A stretch of DNA of 64,000 nucleotides from Pilaira anomala (taxonomy: Eukaryota > Mucoromycota > Mucoromycetes > Mucorales > Mucoraceae). Below the pieces are notes generated by a model. The model was not told where the DNA came from. It made no database searches and worked only from the letters and a program-made list of their open reading frames with translations. The translations under genes and the position numbers were made by a program. The stretch is from positions 1 to 64,000 of the forward strand of contig JAIXMQ010000062.1 of assembly GCA_025716855.1 (NCBI GenBank), read 5' to 3'. Positions 22,401 to 33,311 of the stretch are shown here, one piece after another (the first letter of the stretch is position 1; every line of letters begins with the position of its first letter).

Positions 22401-22744
22401 CGTTTGGTACATTAGTTGAATGTATGGCAGCAGGAATTACCAAATTGACTCAATGGCATCATCATCAATCAAAAGAAGAATCCCCTATCAAAGAATCATT
22501 AGATCTTATTCAAGATTGTGCCTTACTTTTAACCTCTCAAGCTGTTCTTTGGATCGCTAAACCTGATATAAAAGATGAAAATAGATTGGAAATCGCTCAA
22601 GATAATATGACAGATATTGTTGACTGTTTAGGAAAGGTTGAATCGACTTTAAAAAAATTGGTTAACAGCAATACTGGTCCTTTGGAATCTCGCATTAACT
22701 TGATAAAGACATTACAAGTCTTTTTAGGCAAACGTTTTTATTAA
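16434..22744 (+). CDS. NUP192: Nup192/Nup205-type inner-ring scaffold nucleoporin
   Basis: This is a very large alpha-solenoid nucleoporin of the nuclear-pore inner ring. Three exons are inferred. Exon 1 is 16434-16468 (MVQSERDERFAG). Exon 2 is 16540-21441, opening TYRKLFDTIERGVEQ. Exon 3 is 21499-22744. The 71-bp intron (GTAAAA..AATAG) is phase 2. The 57-bp intron at 21442-21498 is also phase 2 and begins with an in-frame TAA. Splicing gives about 2060 residues, close to the size of Nup205-family proteins. Landmarks are GWAIVWAKQNLKEQKALLE near the N-terminus, FASPYSGWHFLTNVLAGF centrally and LQRYLFFFTHPS near the C-terminus. The long coding region is free of frameshifts, a useful control for sequence quality. 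A C13 run follows the stop. Confidence 0.9.
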
Positions 22745-22941
22745 ACCCCCCCCCCCCCAAGATTGTTTATACATATATACATATTAAAATAATAAAAAAA
22801 AAAAGAACTGTTATTAAAAATGTATTTTATGTTATTAAATAGTGGTAATATTAAATAAGTTTATTTCAGGTATTTCGTTTTAGGTATGATTTTGTGGTGA
22901 ATAGAACTGTAGTAGTATCTAATAAAAGGTTATCTATTACA

Positions 22942-25159
22942 CTAATTACCACCATCAGGCTTTACAATAGTATAGTCACCAGTCAAGTGAGTAGAAGGTT
23001 TAACCATATTATTTGCAACATCAGGATTCTTATTACGAGTAACAGTGACATTTTCATCCGCTAAATTAGGAGAATGATGAATTACTGAAGAAGAAAGAAG
23101 CGTGTTTCCTGTGATGTTAGTTGATTCTGTAAATTGTGGAGAATTTGGACTGGTAGTAATAGGAACTTCTTTATAATGGCCTTCAATTCTATCCCAGTCA
23201 ACATGCATGGATTCTTGTATGTTATCGTCTTCAAGTTCTTGTTGCTTGTTTTTCTTTTGGCGGCGAAGATAGAAGAATAAGAATGCAATCAGACCTAAAC
23301 CCTAAATAATAATTTAAACATGTTAGTTAAAATTTATCATGTACGTATTAATTCTATTATACTTACAACAATAACACAACCTGCTGCAATACCGCCAACA
23401 GCGCCTTTGCTTAATCCATCGGATTTACCATTTGTGTCGCTTTCACTTGGAGCACCATCAATCTTGCCATTAAATCCACCATTATCTCCACCGCTTGTAC
23501 CACTATTTGTTGCATTATTTGATGTATCGACAGTACCATAATAAATAGGGGAGTATGTTATATTCTTGACGTCTCCGATATCAATAGTAAGTAATGAAGG
23601 GTTTAATGTACCATCAAGCCCTTTACCAAATAAGATAAATAATGTTGTATCTACCAACACAGCTATTTTTTTTTTTTTGTACGGATTGAGTTAGTTTAAC
23701 GTATCTTAAGTTGTTATATAATTAAAGTATACCTGAATGAGCGTATCTAGGTCCACTCAAGTAAGAAGGAACATTGAGGTTGTCTTGTTTAACCCATTCA
23801 TTGGTTTGCAAATTTAAAGTAAAACAATAATCAGTAGAAGCTAAATGTGATTATAAGTATTAAGTTATGATATGCTGTACATTATATTTGTAAATTAAGC
23901 TAACCGGCTAGTCCATCATTGGAACCACCATAGAGAAGAAGATGTTGAGAGTTTGGCACTATTTTTTTTTTTAGGAATTTAATGAGAAGTTTAGATATTT
24001 AAACAAAATCATACGTACTTAAGGTAGCTGAATGGTAAATTCTGTCAGTAGGAATTATACCGGTCAAGGTCTCGTTTAACCAAGCTCCGGATTTACTGTC
24101 AAAAATAGCTGCCCAATTAAATGGGACTCTAGTAGGATACATCTTACTAGGATAATAGTAACTACCACCAAGATAATAAATTCTGCCAGTGGCAGGATTG
24201 ATTGTGGCCGATTGAGAATTGGGAAAGAAATTTGCAAGCGGTGTACTTTGAGGCGTATAATCTGACCAAGCCTAATGCATGAAAAAAAGTTAGCCTTATT
24301 TATGAAAAAGAGGTATCTTTATACCACTAACAGTTGCACCAGCAGTAATCATGGTTAAACGATGAAATCCGACGTAGGAACCGTTGTTACCGTCTAATGC
24401 CATTACTTCTCCAGTTGTAGTGATGAAAGGAACAGAAGCGTTTGCAGCTCTAAAAAAAGGGATTAGTAATAGATTAAAATTTTACTGTAATTATCGGCTA
24501 CTAACTGTTCAAGACCACCAAAGAAACCAACTAAATTATTTGGTAAATTAACTGCGGTTGAATAGTAACTATAGTATAACAAATAAGGCATTAATAAATC
24601 ACATAAACAAAATATGCATATATGTAAATATTTACATCTGTCTTGTTCCCAATCCTTGGACAACATAGGAAGTAGCTTTTGTCCAAGTGTTTGTAGAGGT
24701 ATCATAAACAATTGTTTGGTTGCTAAGTTTATTTCCATACATATTATGACCACCATTAATCAAAAATCGCACACCATCAGATAAAACGACTGATGTAGGT
24801 GTTCTTCTAGCTTCGATGCTGAAAGGAGAAGCGTATGTTATTTTATTCCATTGACTACTCATTGAATCGCTTGGTCTTCCAATGAATTGAGAAACGTTTA
24901 AAGCGTAAAGATTCATATCCATTGTATCATAGCTACTGTTTTCAGCTGCCATATCTCCACCACAACAATAGATTTGTTTTCCAACATAACCACAAGCTAG
25001 ATTATAAAAATTAATGTACATTCTTTTAAAAATTTAAGATACAGTTTTCTATATTAATTTATTACATGGAAATATACGAGATCTTAAAGTCTCAGCAGCT
25101 GAAACATTAGCAGTTAAGCCTGCTACCAAAGAAGCAATTATTATTGCTAACTTTGTCAT
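22942..25159 (-). CDS. Signal-peptide kelch-repeat single-pass membrane protein (copy A)
   Basis: There are nine exons: 25159-25066, 24996-24636, 24568-24506, 24449-24332, 24271-24019, 23958-23905, 23840-23733, 23662-23367 and 23301-22942. All introns are GT..AG; phases run 1,2,2,0,1,1,1,0. The product is about 568 residues. A signal peptide (MTKLAIIIASLVAGLTANVS) is followed by kelch-type propeller blades (KQIYCCGGD, RFLINGGHN, LVGFFGGLE, GRIYYLGGSYYY, LLLYGGSND, FILFGKGLD). A Gly/Ser/Asn stalk, one TM helix (GGIAAGCVIVVGLGLIAFLF) and a basic stop-transfer (YLRRQKKNK) follow. The cytoplasmic tail of ~100 residues has HVDWDRIEGHYKEVP. It is probably a cell-surface protein with an extracellular propeller; the ligand is unknown. 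Two relatives lie 8-12 kb downstream. Confidence 0.85.
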
Positions 25160-26852
25160 AAGATTAATGTTTTATTAAATGAAGAAGAAAGAAGGAGCAA
25201 ATTTATTTTTTATAAATCTTTTTGATCAACCATGAAGCAAAAGTCCGTCGATATTGTAAAAGGTTACACTACTTTTATTTAAATCAAAAAGAAAAACTAT
25301 TATGAAGTGTTACAGAGGCTTAGACATGGGTGCATGTGTTATGAATATGGGTTCCTCTCTCTTCAAACTGTTTATTTCTACAAAAAAATTTAAGCTTTTC
25401 AATTCTCTTTGACAAATTTAAATATTTATGAAAAAGTGGAAAAAAAAAATAAAGTTCATTTAGTGTGTTAATTAAAAAGTTTTTGGTTTTTTACAGTACA
25501 AGGTACGACCCAGTTAGTTATAAAAATATTTCAAAGAAGATAAGTATCTAGCCCTGGAACTAATAGAATTCGATCACTTTTTTTTTTTTACCTGATGTAG
25601 TAAGCAAAAACGTATTTTTTCTGCAACAGGTTATATTGAATGATTTACCATGGGTGTACAAAAGAACCAGAAAAGTTTTATTCTTGGTTCTTTGATTTAA
25701 ATGTTTTGGGATTATTCGTAATTTACTGCTATTTACCACAACACTTTATTTGTCAAACACACAAAGTAGAAGTAACGTCGTACGAAAGTAACCTGACAGT
25801 TTTTTGTCTTATTTTTGAAACAAAATGTCTACCGTGACAAGATGATCAAAGCAATTTATTCTGCTGCATATCTATATAAATATTTGTACTAAAAAAAAGG
25901 GATCTCACTAACCAGAAGATATCATACGTCGTTATTAATTCAACATACTATAACCTATATATGATAAGTTTTCTAATGTTAAAAATACACAAATTTCTGT
26001 GTAGCTACTACCATTACTTGAGTAAATCTAATTTGAAACTGGTTGTTTTTGCTTAATTAGTGAGTGAAGTCGATGCTACTCTTTAGATCCAAGATAAGCA
26101 AGTATCGAAAACGTAACATTTTTGGGAGTATTCTGTCTCCTGTAACTATTGTTGTTATTAACAAGATAAATCATGGGAAATGTCTCTATTTGTATTAGTT
26201 AATAGTTCATAATTACTGTTTCCTTCTTGAATAAGTATTTAAATATTTGGCTTAATTCTTTAATTATTTCTTTTTTTTATGTTTAACTTTTTTTTTTTTA
26301 AATAAATAAATAAAAAAAAGAGCTTTAAACACGTCAAAAATAATATAAAATAAAAACTCTACATGAGTGATCAAACTGGTCGCTAACAAGTTGAACAGTC
26401 CCGTCAAGATAAAATTTTATACTTAGTTATTAGGTTCAAGACTGCTTGAATTAGATGTAGTAATAAGTATGTTTATTAATTTGATTGTCGCTTTTCTACA
26501 ATTCGTGAAGTTCGAAAGTGTTTCTTACTGGTTCAGGAGCTCGTGTTGGGAAAAGAAGACGCACTTATAACCATAATATTTTTGTAGTTGGGTATACTTT
26601 CTACACAACTTTTTGCTTAAATTCTTCACATCTCAATATTAACAAATTGTATTACTTAAAGAAAAAGTTGATATCTTCGTCATTAGTAGAAAAAAACTGC
26701 ATAGTCTAAAACTACGAGTCTATTTTTCCCAAACTTACGCTTAAGTCACTAAATTAAATCGAAGTCGAAATAGCATAGCTGTATAATATATACCTGTTCT
26801 TCCCCAAGCTATTTACCTTCTGTTAATCCATTGCAATCTGGAAGATTGCTTT
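25160..26852. other. Intergenic, no gene seen
   Basis: AT-rich, with short frames only (for example 25640-25837 plus), none convincing. It holds the promoter of kelch copy A at its left end. Confidence 0.4.
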
Positions 26853-27480
26853 TTAATAAATGTAAAATTCAAATCCGTATCCGTCTCTATTTAAGTGCAA
26901 CTCGTCCGCATTCGTGGTTGGTAATATGTATACTTTTGTACAGCAGTTTTTACTCCTTTGTATTTTAATCATATTATTTAGAAGACGACAATGAACCGCA
27001 TCAGATTCATTCGGCCTTGATTTTTGTGCATAACCAATTGTAGTCACTACGTTATTTTCCAGATCGAGTTTGTAACATCTGGGCCAGTCTATGTTGGTTT
27101 TTGCTTTAATATAAAGATACATAAAAAGTAAATTATTCAACCATTCCTATTTTGCTTATAATTTTCATACCAAATAACTCATCTTTTAACACCCAAAGCA
27201 AGTGGTCATGTACTGGAATACCTTTAACGCGCTTTATTATTTTTTCACCTCACAACCCACTGGCGGCGACTAACATTCGATTGATCGAGGGGCAGCCTTA
27301 GCCTCTCCAAATGTTTTGATTAAGATGTTTTTTAAAGCTTTGGAATCGCTAAAACTTCATCAAAAAGCCTTTCTTGGTAACGCTGTGCTCTAAATACGGC
27401 TTCCCTTAAGATGACAAGAGCTGATTCTTTTGTCATGGCGGCTATTAAATTACGAGATACAGTAAGGGAAAAATTGTAGT
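26853..27480 (-). pseudogene. Decayed unknown gene or mobile-element ORF
   Basis: On the minus strand several protein-like pieces follow each other in changing frames: MTKESALVILREAVFRAQRY (about 27440), VKGIPVHDHLLWVLKDELFG (about 27230-27160) and a 95-codon frame 27140-26853 (WPRCYKLDLENNVVTTIGYA, RPNESDAVHCRLLNN). The pieces keep order and strand with stops between them, as in an old pseudogene. I cannot assign a family. The GC content is a little higher than the surroundings around 27240-27330. Confidence 0.3.
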
Positions 27481-28032
27481 ATGTAATAAATTACATGTAT
27501 TTTACCTTTTCTTACTTCTTCGTTTACTTTTTTTCTGTTTCTTTTTCTTTTTTTTTCTTTTTTTTTCTTTTTTTTTCTTTTTTTTTTCTTTTTCTTCTAT
27601 TTCTTCTGTATTGAACCTTTCAAATTTACTACTGCTGATGTTGCTGCTGTCGCTCTTGCTGTAGCTGTAGCTACATATTCATGTCATAAAGAAATAAGTA
27701 AATATACTGCTATTTATTGTGCCCCAATAAGATTACGTTATCCTTACCCTTCGGAAAGGCTTTGTACTTCATAGTATTTCTCTTTAAACGATAGCGACTA
27801 CCGTGAAAGGTTCGTCGGGATCAAATAGGTAAAAAAAAAATACATTTCAATATGTTTCGTATGGACCATTGCTTGTGCTTTATTTCAAGAGTTACTTCTA
27901 GTCCGAGGACCAAACAACAAGCTTGTCCGTATCTTAACATCTCTGAAAAAATAAAAGACAAAAATTGGACACACGTTTTAATTACTCATATTTCTGACTT
28001 CACACCTATCGAAAAAGATCTTATTTAAAGAA
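27481..28032. other. Intergenic with polypyrimidine repeat
   Basis: A CT-tract of repeated tttttttc units covers about 27530-27600. Otherwise I see no feature. Confidence 0.4.
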
Positions 28033-28071
28033 AGTTTTAGTTGGGGAGGAGAGGGAGGGGGGGGGGGAGTT
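28033..28071. other. G-rich tract, possible G-quadruplex
   Basis: The plus strand has GGGG, then AGGAGA, GGG, A and a run of about eleven G within 40 bases. It could supply four G3 runs. It stands out in an AT-rich intergenic region. Confidence 0.45.
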
Positions 28072-28806
28072 CGAGGAATTGAAGATTGATTTACTTACCT
28101 TTTTTTAATAATGGGCTCTTTGTGTAAGTTTATTTTTGTTCAAAGTACTTACCGATTTTTTATTAGATAAAAGTGCGATAATTTAGGTCATTTAACTCTT
28201 GAAAGAGTAAAATATGGATGGCCTGATAAATATAGAAGTTTTAAAGCCTTTATTTTTGTTATTTGATGATATTAAATGCAAATATAAATCTTACACGAAA
28301 CTGGGTGTTATTCTAGTTAAATCCATAGATGTTTAATAACCAATATATGAGTGATTAATGTGAATTCTAGGAACAAGCGCAAACCGCCCAGCTTCGGATC
28401 CAGTGACAATTAATTCTTACCCTGCTTACAATCATTACTGCTAGTTATTTCGGAGCACGCGTCTAATTTAAAAAGTAAAGGCTAAAAAAATGCTTACTAT
28501 GATTTTACTGTTACATCAAATTGGATTTTAAGTTTTTTTTTTTTTTTGAGGCTTTGATTTATTCCGAATAAAAAAAACAAAGCCCACTTGCTGTCTTTAC
28601 TTTCAGCAAACATGTCATTATCACTCATACTTCTATAGTAAAAATGATATGAAGTATATTGACTAATATTAAGGGATTGTTACATCGACTCTGTAATAAT
28701 CAAAAGAGAAAGAGTAGTGTAAAATCCATATCCAATCATTATGGCCATGCACTCCGATCTCTCTTCTTTCTAACTAACCACCGCACGTGCCTATCAAATA
28801 GCCTTT
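28072..28806. other. Intergenic upstream of the acetyltransferase gene
   Basis: No gene seen. It contains T-runs (28530-28547) and the distal promoter of the gene at 28909. Confidence 0.4.
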
Positions 28807-28814
28807 TATAAAAA
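28807..28814 (+). promoter_or_regulatory. Putative TATA box of GNAT gene
   Basis: The motif tataaaaa lies about 95 bp upstream of the ATG at 28909, followed by a pyrimidine-rich stretch (tctttttctctctctttcac) that is typical of strongly expressed fungal promoters. Position and sequence only; no transcript evidence. Confidence 0.5.
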
Positions 28815-28908
28815 GAAAAATATTTTAACAAATATTCACTATTTTCTTTCTTTTTCTCTCTCTTTCACATTCATATAGCTTTCTTTTCGTTAACCATTTC
28901 CATTCACG

Positions 28909-29995
28909 ATGACGAGTGTAAAGGTCGGTAATATTGACACAAGCAAAACCTCAACAGACCCCACACCTAAAGCGAATATTGGACTTCGACCCTACTTCGC
29001 AGAAACCGATAAAAAATATGTCCAGTACTTGTTTTACTCCACTTACTTCAACCAAGTACCCAAAGCGGTTTTGCTTCGACTTCAGTCGCCTTATGTCATG
29101 TCCATTTGGCTCATCATTTACGGCTACCTGATCACCACCATGCCAACCATTGTCTCCAACATGGGCTGGGGTAAAGAAATTCTATACGCTGTTCAGTTTT
29201 TAGTGACTTTAACCGTTGTCGGTGTTGGGCTCATCTTGCTTTTATGGTATACGGATAAATTTGATATCACACAACGTGTCATGGAAGGTATCGAGAATGA
29301 TTTAAAGGAACCCGACCTTTATTACCGTGGAACGCCCGATGATATACGTAAAGGTAACTTTTGGGTCTTGACATTAAATGAAGAAGTTGTGGGATGTATT
29401 GGTTTGGATCAAAATATAAGGCCTGTCATCGATCACTCTGTTCAACCTTATGTTCGTGCATCCAAGCGTCCAAAAGCTGCTGATATGCCAGAGATTCGTC
29501 AAGCCAAGTGGAAAACTATTGCTTTAATCATGGCGAAACTAGATGATCTTATTCGTCTTGTTTTAGTAGGCTCAATTGATCTTGTCAATGACTTGATTTG
29601 TAAAGTGAAAGGTACTAAGGACGAAAACAAGGAAAAAGTGTTATTTGAAGCCCATAAACCAAATGAAGCTAGTGTCCGTCGTTTAGCTGTCAAGTTGGAA
29701 TGTCAAGGTCATGGTCTCTCTACGGTCCTCTTAAAACGTGTTGCTTTTTGGGCTCATGCACAACAAATTGAATACCTTTATGCAGATGTGGATGAACTTC
29801 AATCTCATACTGCTGAAATCTTAGTTAAAAGACATGGTTATACATTCGTATCTAAAAAGAAACTTGGTTATTTTAAATCAAAATCTACTTACAGACTGGA
29901 TGTCAAACTTTGGATGAGTAAAGAATTAGAAAGACGGGCAGAGGAAAAGGCTGTTGAGGACCAGTTAAAAGAAGATGCTGAACTCAAAGAATACG

Positions 29996-30000
<5 letters not shown>
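28909..30000 (+). CDS. GNAT-family N-acetyltransferase with two membrane helices (NAT8-like layout)
   Basis: An intronless 363-residue protein. The N-terminal part has NIGLRPYFAETDKKYVQYLF and two hydrophobic segments at about residues 57-80 (YVMSIWLIIYGYLITTMP) and 89-112 (FLVTLTVVGVGLILLLWY). The acetyltransferase fold follows: FWVLTLNEEVVGCIGLD (strands before the CoA site), the CoA-binding motif with QGHGLSTVLLKR at about residue 265, and HTAEILVKRHGYTF after it. A charged C-terminal helix ends the protein. A hairpin of two TM helices before a GNAT domain recalls the NAT8 family at the ER, so protein or cysteine-conjugate substrates are possible, but specificity is an inference. C-ending codons are frequent at its start, consistent with good expression. 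Confidence 0.85.

Positions 30001-30054
<54 letters not shown>
29998..30054 (+). repeat. A56 homopolymer fused to the stop codon
   Basis: The TAA stop of the GNAT gene runs straight into 54 further A. A normal 3' UTR follows, with aataaa at 30145-30150, so the tract lies inside the 3' UTR and is not the end of a retrocopied mRNA. Its true length may differ because of sequencing. Confidence 0.85.
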
Positions 30055-30056
<2 letters not shown>

Positions 30057-30144
30057 GTACATCCTTTTTTTTAATGCGTAATCTGTATTTATTTATTTTT
30101 CTAAATTATTTTATGTGATTTATACCTTGTACTTTATACAATCA

Positions 30145-30150
30145 AATAAA
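30145..30150 (+). terminator. Putative polyadenylation signal of GNAT gene
   Basis: The hexamer aataaa lies 145 bp after the stop codon in an A/T-rich context. It is assigned by position only. Confidence 0.5.
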
Positions 30151-30255
30151 ATTTCAAACATAAAAAAAGTAACAATTTGCTGAATATAGTTAGCCTCAAC
30201 CTTTTAACATTCGCTATGTAACTGTATTTTTTTAAGCTTTTTGGGTGAATTGACG

Positions 30256-30475
30256 TTAGGACACATTATTTGGGCTTCTAAAAATTAGCTTCATGATTTT
30301 CTCAATCTCTTTCTTCGTTTTATACAATGTATTTACATGTAGTGGCGCATTTTCTTCTAAAGACATAAGATAAAAGTGAATATCTTGTAATACATGTTCA
30401 GGTTTGAGTGGCATATTCAAAAAAATCTTCATCTTGAGGGAACAATGTAGGTAATCGATTGCTTAACGTAACATT
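30256..30475 (-). pseudogene. Coding-like fragment, unknown protein
   Basis: A minus frame from an ATG at 30432 gives about 58 codons (PLKPEHVLQDIHFYLMSLEE, YKTKKEIEKIMKLIFRSP) ending at TAA 30256-30258. An upstream stretch in another frame (LSNRLPTLFPQDED) would join it if the T7 run at about 30420-30427 were one base shorter. It looks like a real protein end, frameshifted or relic. No family is assigned. Confidence 0.3.
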
Positions 30476-31755
30476 CAGAAAGTTAAATACAGGCATATAT
30501 ATATATATATACATAGGACTCAGTGTTAGGTCGGAATAATCTTTTTTCTCTTAGTTATTTTATCATAACCTATACATTCACTTGATTATCAAGCTCTTTT
30601 TTCTTCTTTTATTTACGTGTTACTAACAAATAAGGAAAATCAATCTTTTTAGTTTTCCCCTCCTCTAATTGAGCACAATAACAAATATGCTAAGCATTTA
30701 CCTTACAAAAAAAAAGACGCATGTACTGACTTACACGTTAATTAGACCGAACACTTCCGAGAAACCATTAATTCAAACTATCAAATGCAAATGACGAATT
30801 TACTTATTGATTTTTTAACATCTATCTCTCTCTTTTTTATTTATTTCGAGACCATTAACAATATGACACTAAAGTAAGGTACCCCGAATATGCCTGTTTT
30901 TTTTTGTATTAAAAAGTAACCCGACTATAATATATCGTTTTTCTTTACTTAAAAAAGTTGATTTTTTTATGCTGTGTAACTAACATCGAAAATTATTTAT
31001 TTGTTTTTTGACAAAAAATTCAATATAATAACGTAGTATATACTGGAAAGGATTGAATAAATGATTAGAAATAAAGTTGTAAATAATAATAGAGAAAAGT
31101 AATAAGGAATAAAAAATGTGATTTTAAATATTTCAGTAAACTGAGAAACCAGATTCTTTGTTTTAAATAAATTTGCATAAAAACCAGTTTTAGGAAAAAA
31201 GTTTGCCGTGTTATGTCGATCAATTACCATTTATATATCTCAACAAATTAGCATAATTTTCTTTTCTTTTTTCTTTTTTTTTTGTGAAAGTGAATAAACT
31301 ATTTTTTTTTCCCCCATGAGTGCAAAAAAATAAACACCAGAAAGTCATACTGTATCAAAGTCACTGGTATTGACCATGGCTAAAGTAATATAATATAGAA
31401 AAGAAAGATGTACATACGTTATAAAATATATCACGGAATCTGAAACATGTGTTACATAATCAATTTCTTTTGGAAACTCAACAAAACGCCCACTCTAGTA
31501 GATGATAGCAACATTACGTAAACACTATGGTATTCTTTCTTATATATAGTATGTGAATTTTTTTCTTCCTCTTCCTTTTTTTTTCCTTTTCTTTATATTC
31601 TTTTTCAAAAGTAAGTAATAACTATAAAGTTTTTCTCAAGATTCCATTCTAAATGATGTCAAAACTCTCTAGAAATGCTGCCGTCAAAACATTTTTAAAA
31701 CTTTCAAATCCGTTTGCTCTCTCACTCTGCTAAATCCTGCTGGTTGCAGAAAAAA
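30476..31755. other. Intergenic, no gene seen
   Basis: Very AT-rich with short (TA)n and T runs. The minus frame at 30997-31230 is Phe/Ile/Tyr-rich and not credible. Confidence 0.4.
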
Positions 31756-32262
31756 AAAAAAAAAAAAATCTTTGAGGTTTTGGGTGGGTCTCTTGTTCTA
31801 CTTTCTCACAAAACTTTTGGTTATTCTCGCTCTCTCTGTGCAAAATTCTTTTACTCCTGCTCTATGCAAAAAATCCTTTGAGGTTTTGGGTGGGCCTCTG
31901 GCTCTATTTTGTAACAAGCTTTGGTTTCTCTCTCTCTGACTCCTGCTGTATGCAAAAATCCTTTGAGGTTTTGGGTGGGCCTTGGACTCCTGCTTTATGC
32001 AAAAATTCTTTGAGGTTTTGGGTGGGCCTCTGGCTCTATTTTTTAACAAGCTTTGGTTTCTCTCTCTCTGACTCCTGCTGTATGCGAAAATTCTTTGAGG
32101 TTTTGGGTGGGCCTTGGACTCCTGCTTTATGCAAAAATCCTTTGAGGTTTTGGGTGGGCCTCTTGTTCTACTTTGTTACAAAACTTTGGTTATTCTCTCT
32201 TTCTCTCTCCAAAATCATTTTACTTCTTTTGTTGTATACAAAAATTCTTTGGATCTCTTGCT
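31756..32262. repeat. Minisatellite, compound unit with core ctttgaggttttgggtggg
   Basis: At least six copies of the core aaaa(t/a)tc(c/t)tttgaggttttgggtggg occur at about 31770, 31872, 31960, 32008, 32092 and 32140. They are separated alternately by a short spacer (ccttggactcctgctttatgc) and a longer one (tctggctctatttt..tctctctctctgactcctgc). Units therefore alternate at about 48 and 85-100 bp, a higher-order array. Both strands stay open for over 80 codons across it, but the translations are repetitive and I treat them as by-products. No tandem-repeat gene family is recognised. Confidence 0.8.
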
Positions 32263-32699
32263 CTATTATAGCTTAATAAAACCATTATTTTAAATCTCTT
32301 TAACTTAATAAATTTATGTTTGAAAATTTTCCTTTTATTTTAATACTTTATACTTGAAATATCAGTGAGATACCTTAATATGTTTCTTTTAAAAAAATAA
32401 GGCAACATCAACACCATCTATATGCATGATTCGCTTTTATCATAGACCTGATAACAAAACAAATGAAGGATCTTATTCAGTGTTTTTTCTACAAGACCCA
32501 TTCAGAAGCTCAATGTATGTACAGTAGTGCTAATGTGTTTTACGAAATTGAGAACCATGAGAAACTTTTTTTTATTGAGTAGTTAAATTTATATTTATTG
32601 TTTTTAAAGTGGTTTTTAATCCTACCATATTTATGGAGTTATGGTAACTAGTTATTGCGTACATCAAAAACAAGTAATTAAATCATCATTTTGACTATG

Positions 32700-32741
<42 letters not shown>

Positions 32742-32945
32742 TTTAAAAAGAAATGAGGTGCTCTAATTCTAAATAAAGGTTTTAAACTAGGAATGAGGAG
32801 GGAAAAAAACATGATATCAGTCAAAAAAATGCAAGATATGAATAATTATATTTTCTGAAAGATAAATGAGCACAGGTATTTTCCTTATTTCCTATAATTT
32901 AAAAGGGCTGCTGGGAGTAGGTGTTCCAATGTGTAGGATCTACTA
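32263..32945. other. Intergenic, includes (AT)n microsatellite
   Basis: No gene seen. A perfect AT dinucleotide run of about 18 repeats covers 32703-32738. Confidence 0.45.
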
Positions 32946-33275
32946 TTATTCATTTTCTCCTTTCACGTTATCTGACTCTTTAGCAAAAGCCAAGACTTTA
33001 TAAATTCTACCCATTATTTCAGGGTCCATTAATCTCTCTGTACCGTCTAACAATGATTTTTCACTTCTAAATAATTGTTCAATTCTAGATTGAATTCCTA
33101 AAGATTTTAAGAAATCTTGTTCTGTGATAGGATCATAAGCAGATACATCTACATATGTTTATAAAAACATGGTTTAAATAATATGTTCATGCAAAAAATT
33201 ATTACCTGATTCTTTTAACATCGCGTCTTTTAAAAAGGTAACTAAAATCAACATCTGCACTTAAATCTGCAGTAC
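32946..33275 (-). pseudogene. NDUFAF7: 3' fragment of NDUFAF7/MidA-type SAM methyltransferase gene
   Basis: Two exons on the minus strand, 33275-33206 and 33148-32946, are separated by a GTAATA..ATGTAG intron. They read GTADLSADVDFSYL, then (after a one-base shift at a T5A4 run near 33232) KDAMLKES, then DVSAYDPITEQDFLKSLGI and MDPEIMGRIYKVLAF, stop. The order ADLS.DVDF, TQ.xFL..LGI and MG.lyKVLA is characteristic of the C-terminal end of MidA/NDUFAF7, the mitochondrial arginine methyltransferase for complex I assembly. Only the last ~90 codons remain. Where the upstream exons should be, the sequence switches to a kelch pseudogene. It is truncated and frameshifted, so probably non-functional. 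Confidence 0.65.
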
Positions 33276-33311
33276 CTGAATCACACATAGGATGAATGAT
33301 TTTATGTTCTT

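Noticed and set aside
29998..30054. Poly(A) after an intronless gene as sign of a retrogene
   Set aside because: The A-run starts at the stop codon and normal 3' UTR with aataaa follows; long A/T runs are common all over the window, and the enzyme keeps its own promoter features.
31756..32262. CRISPR-like array
   Set aside because: Spacers are themselves repeated and the genome is eukaryotic; it is a minisatellite.
31878..32276. 132-codon frame across the minisatellite (and an 83-codon minus frame)
   Set aside because: Translation is only the repeat unit read in frame; no start context or non-repeat part.
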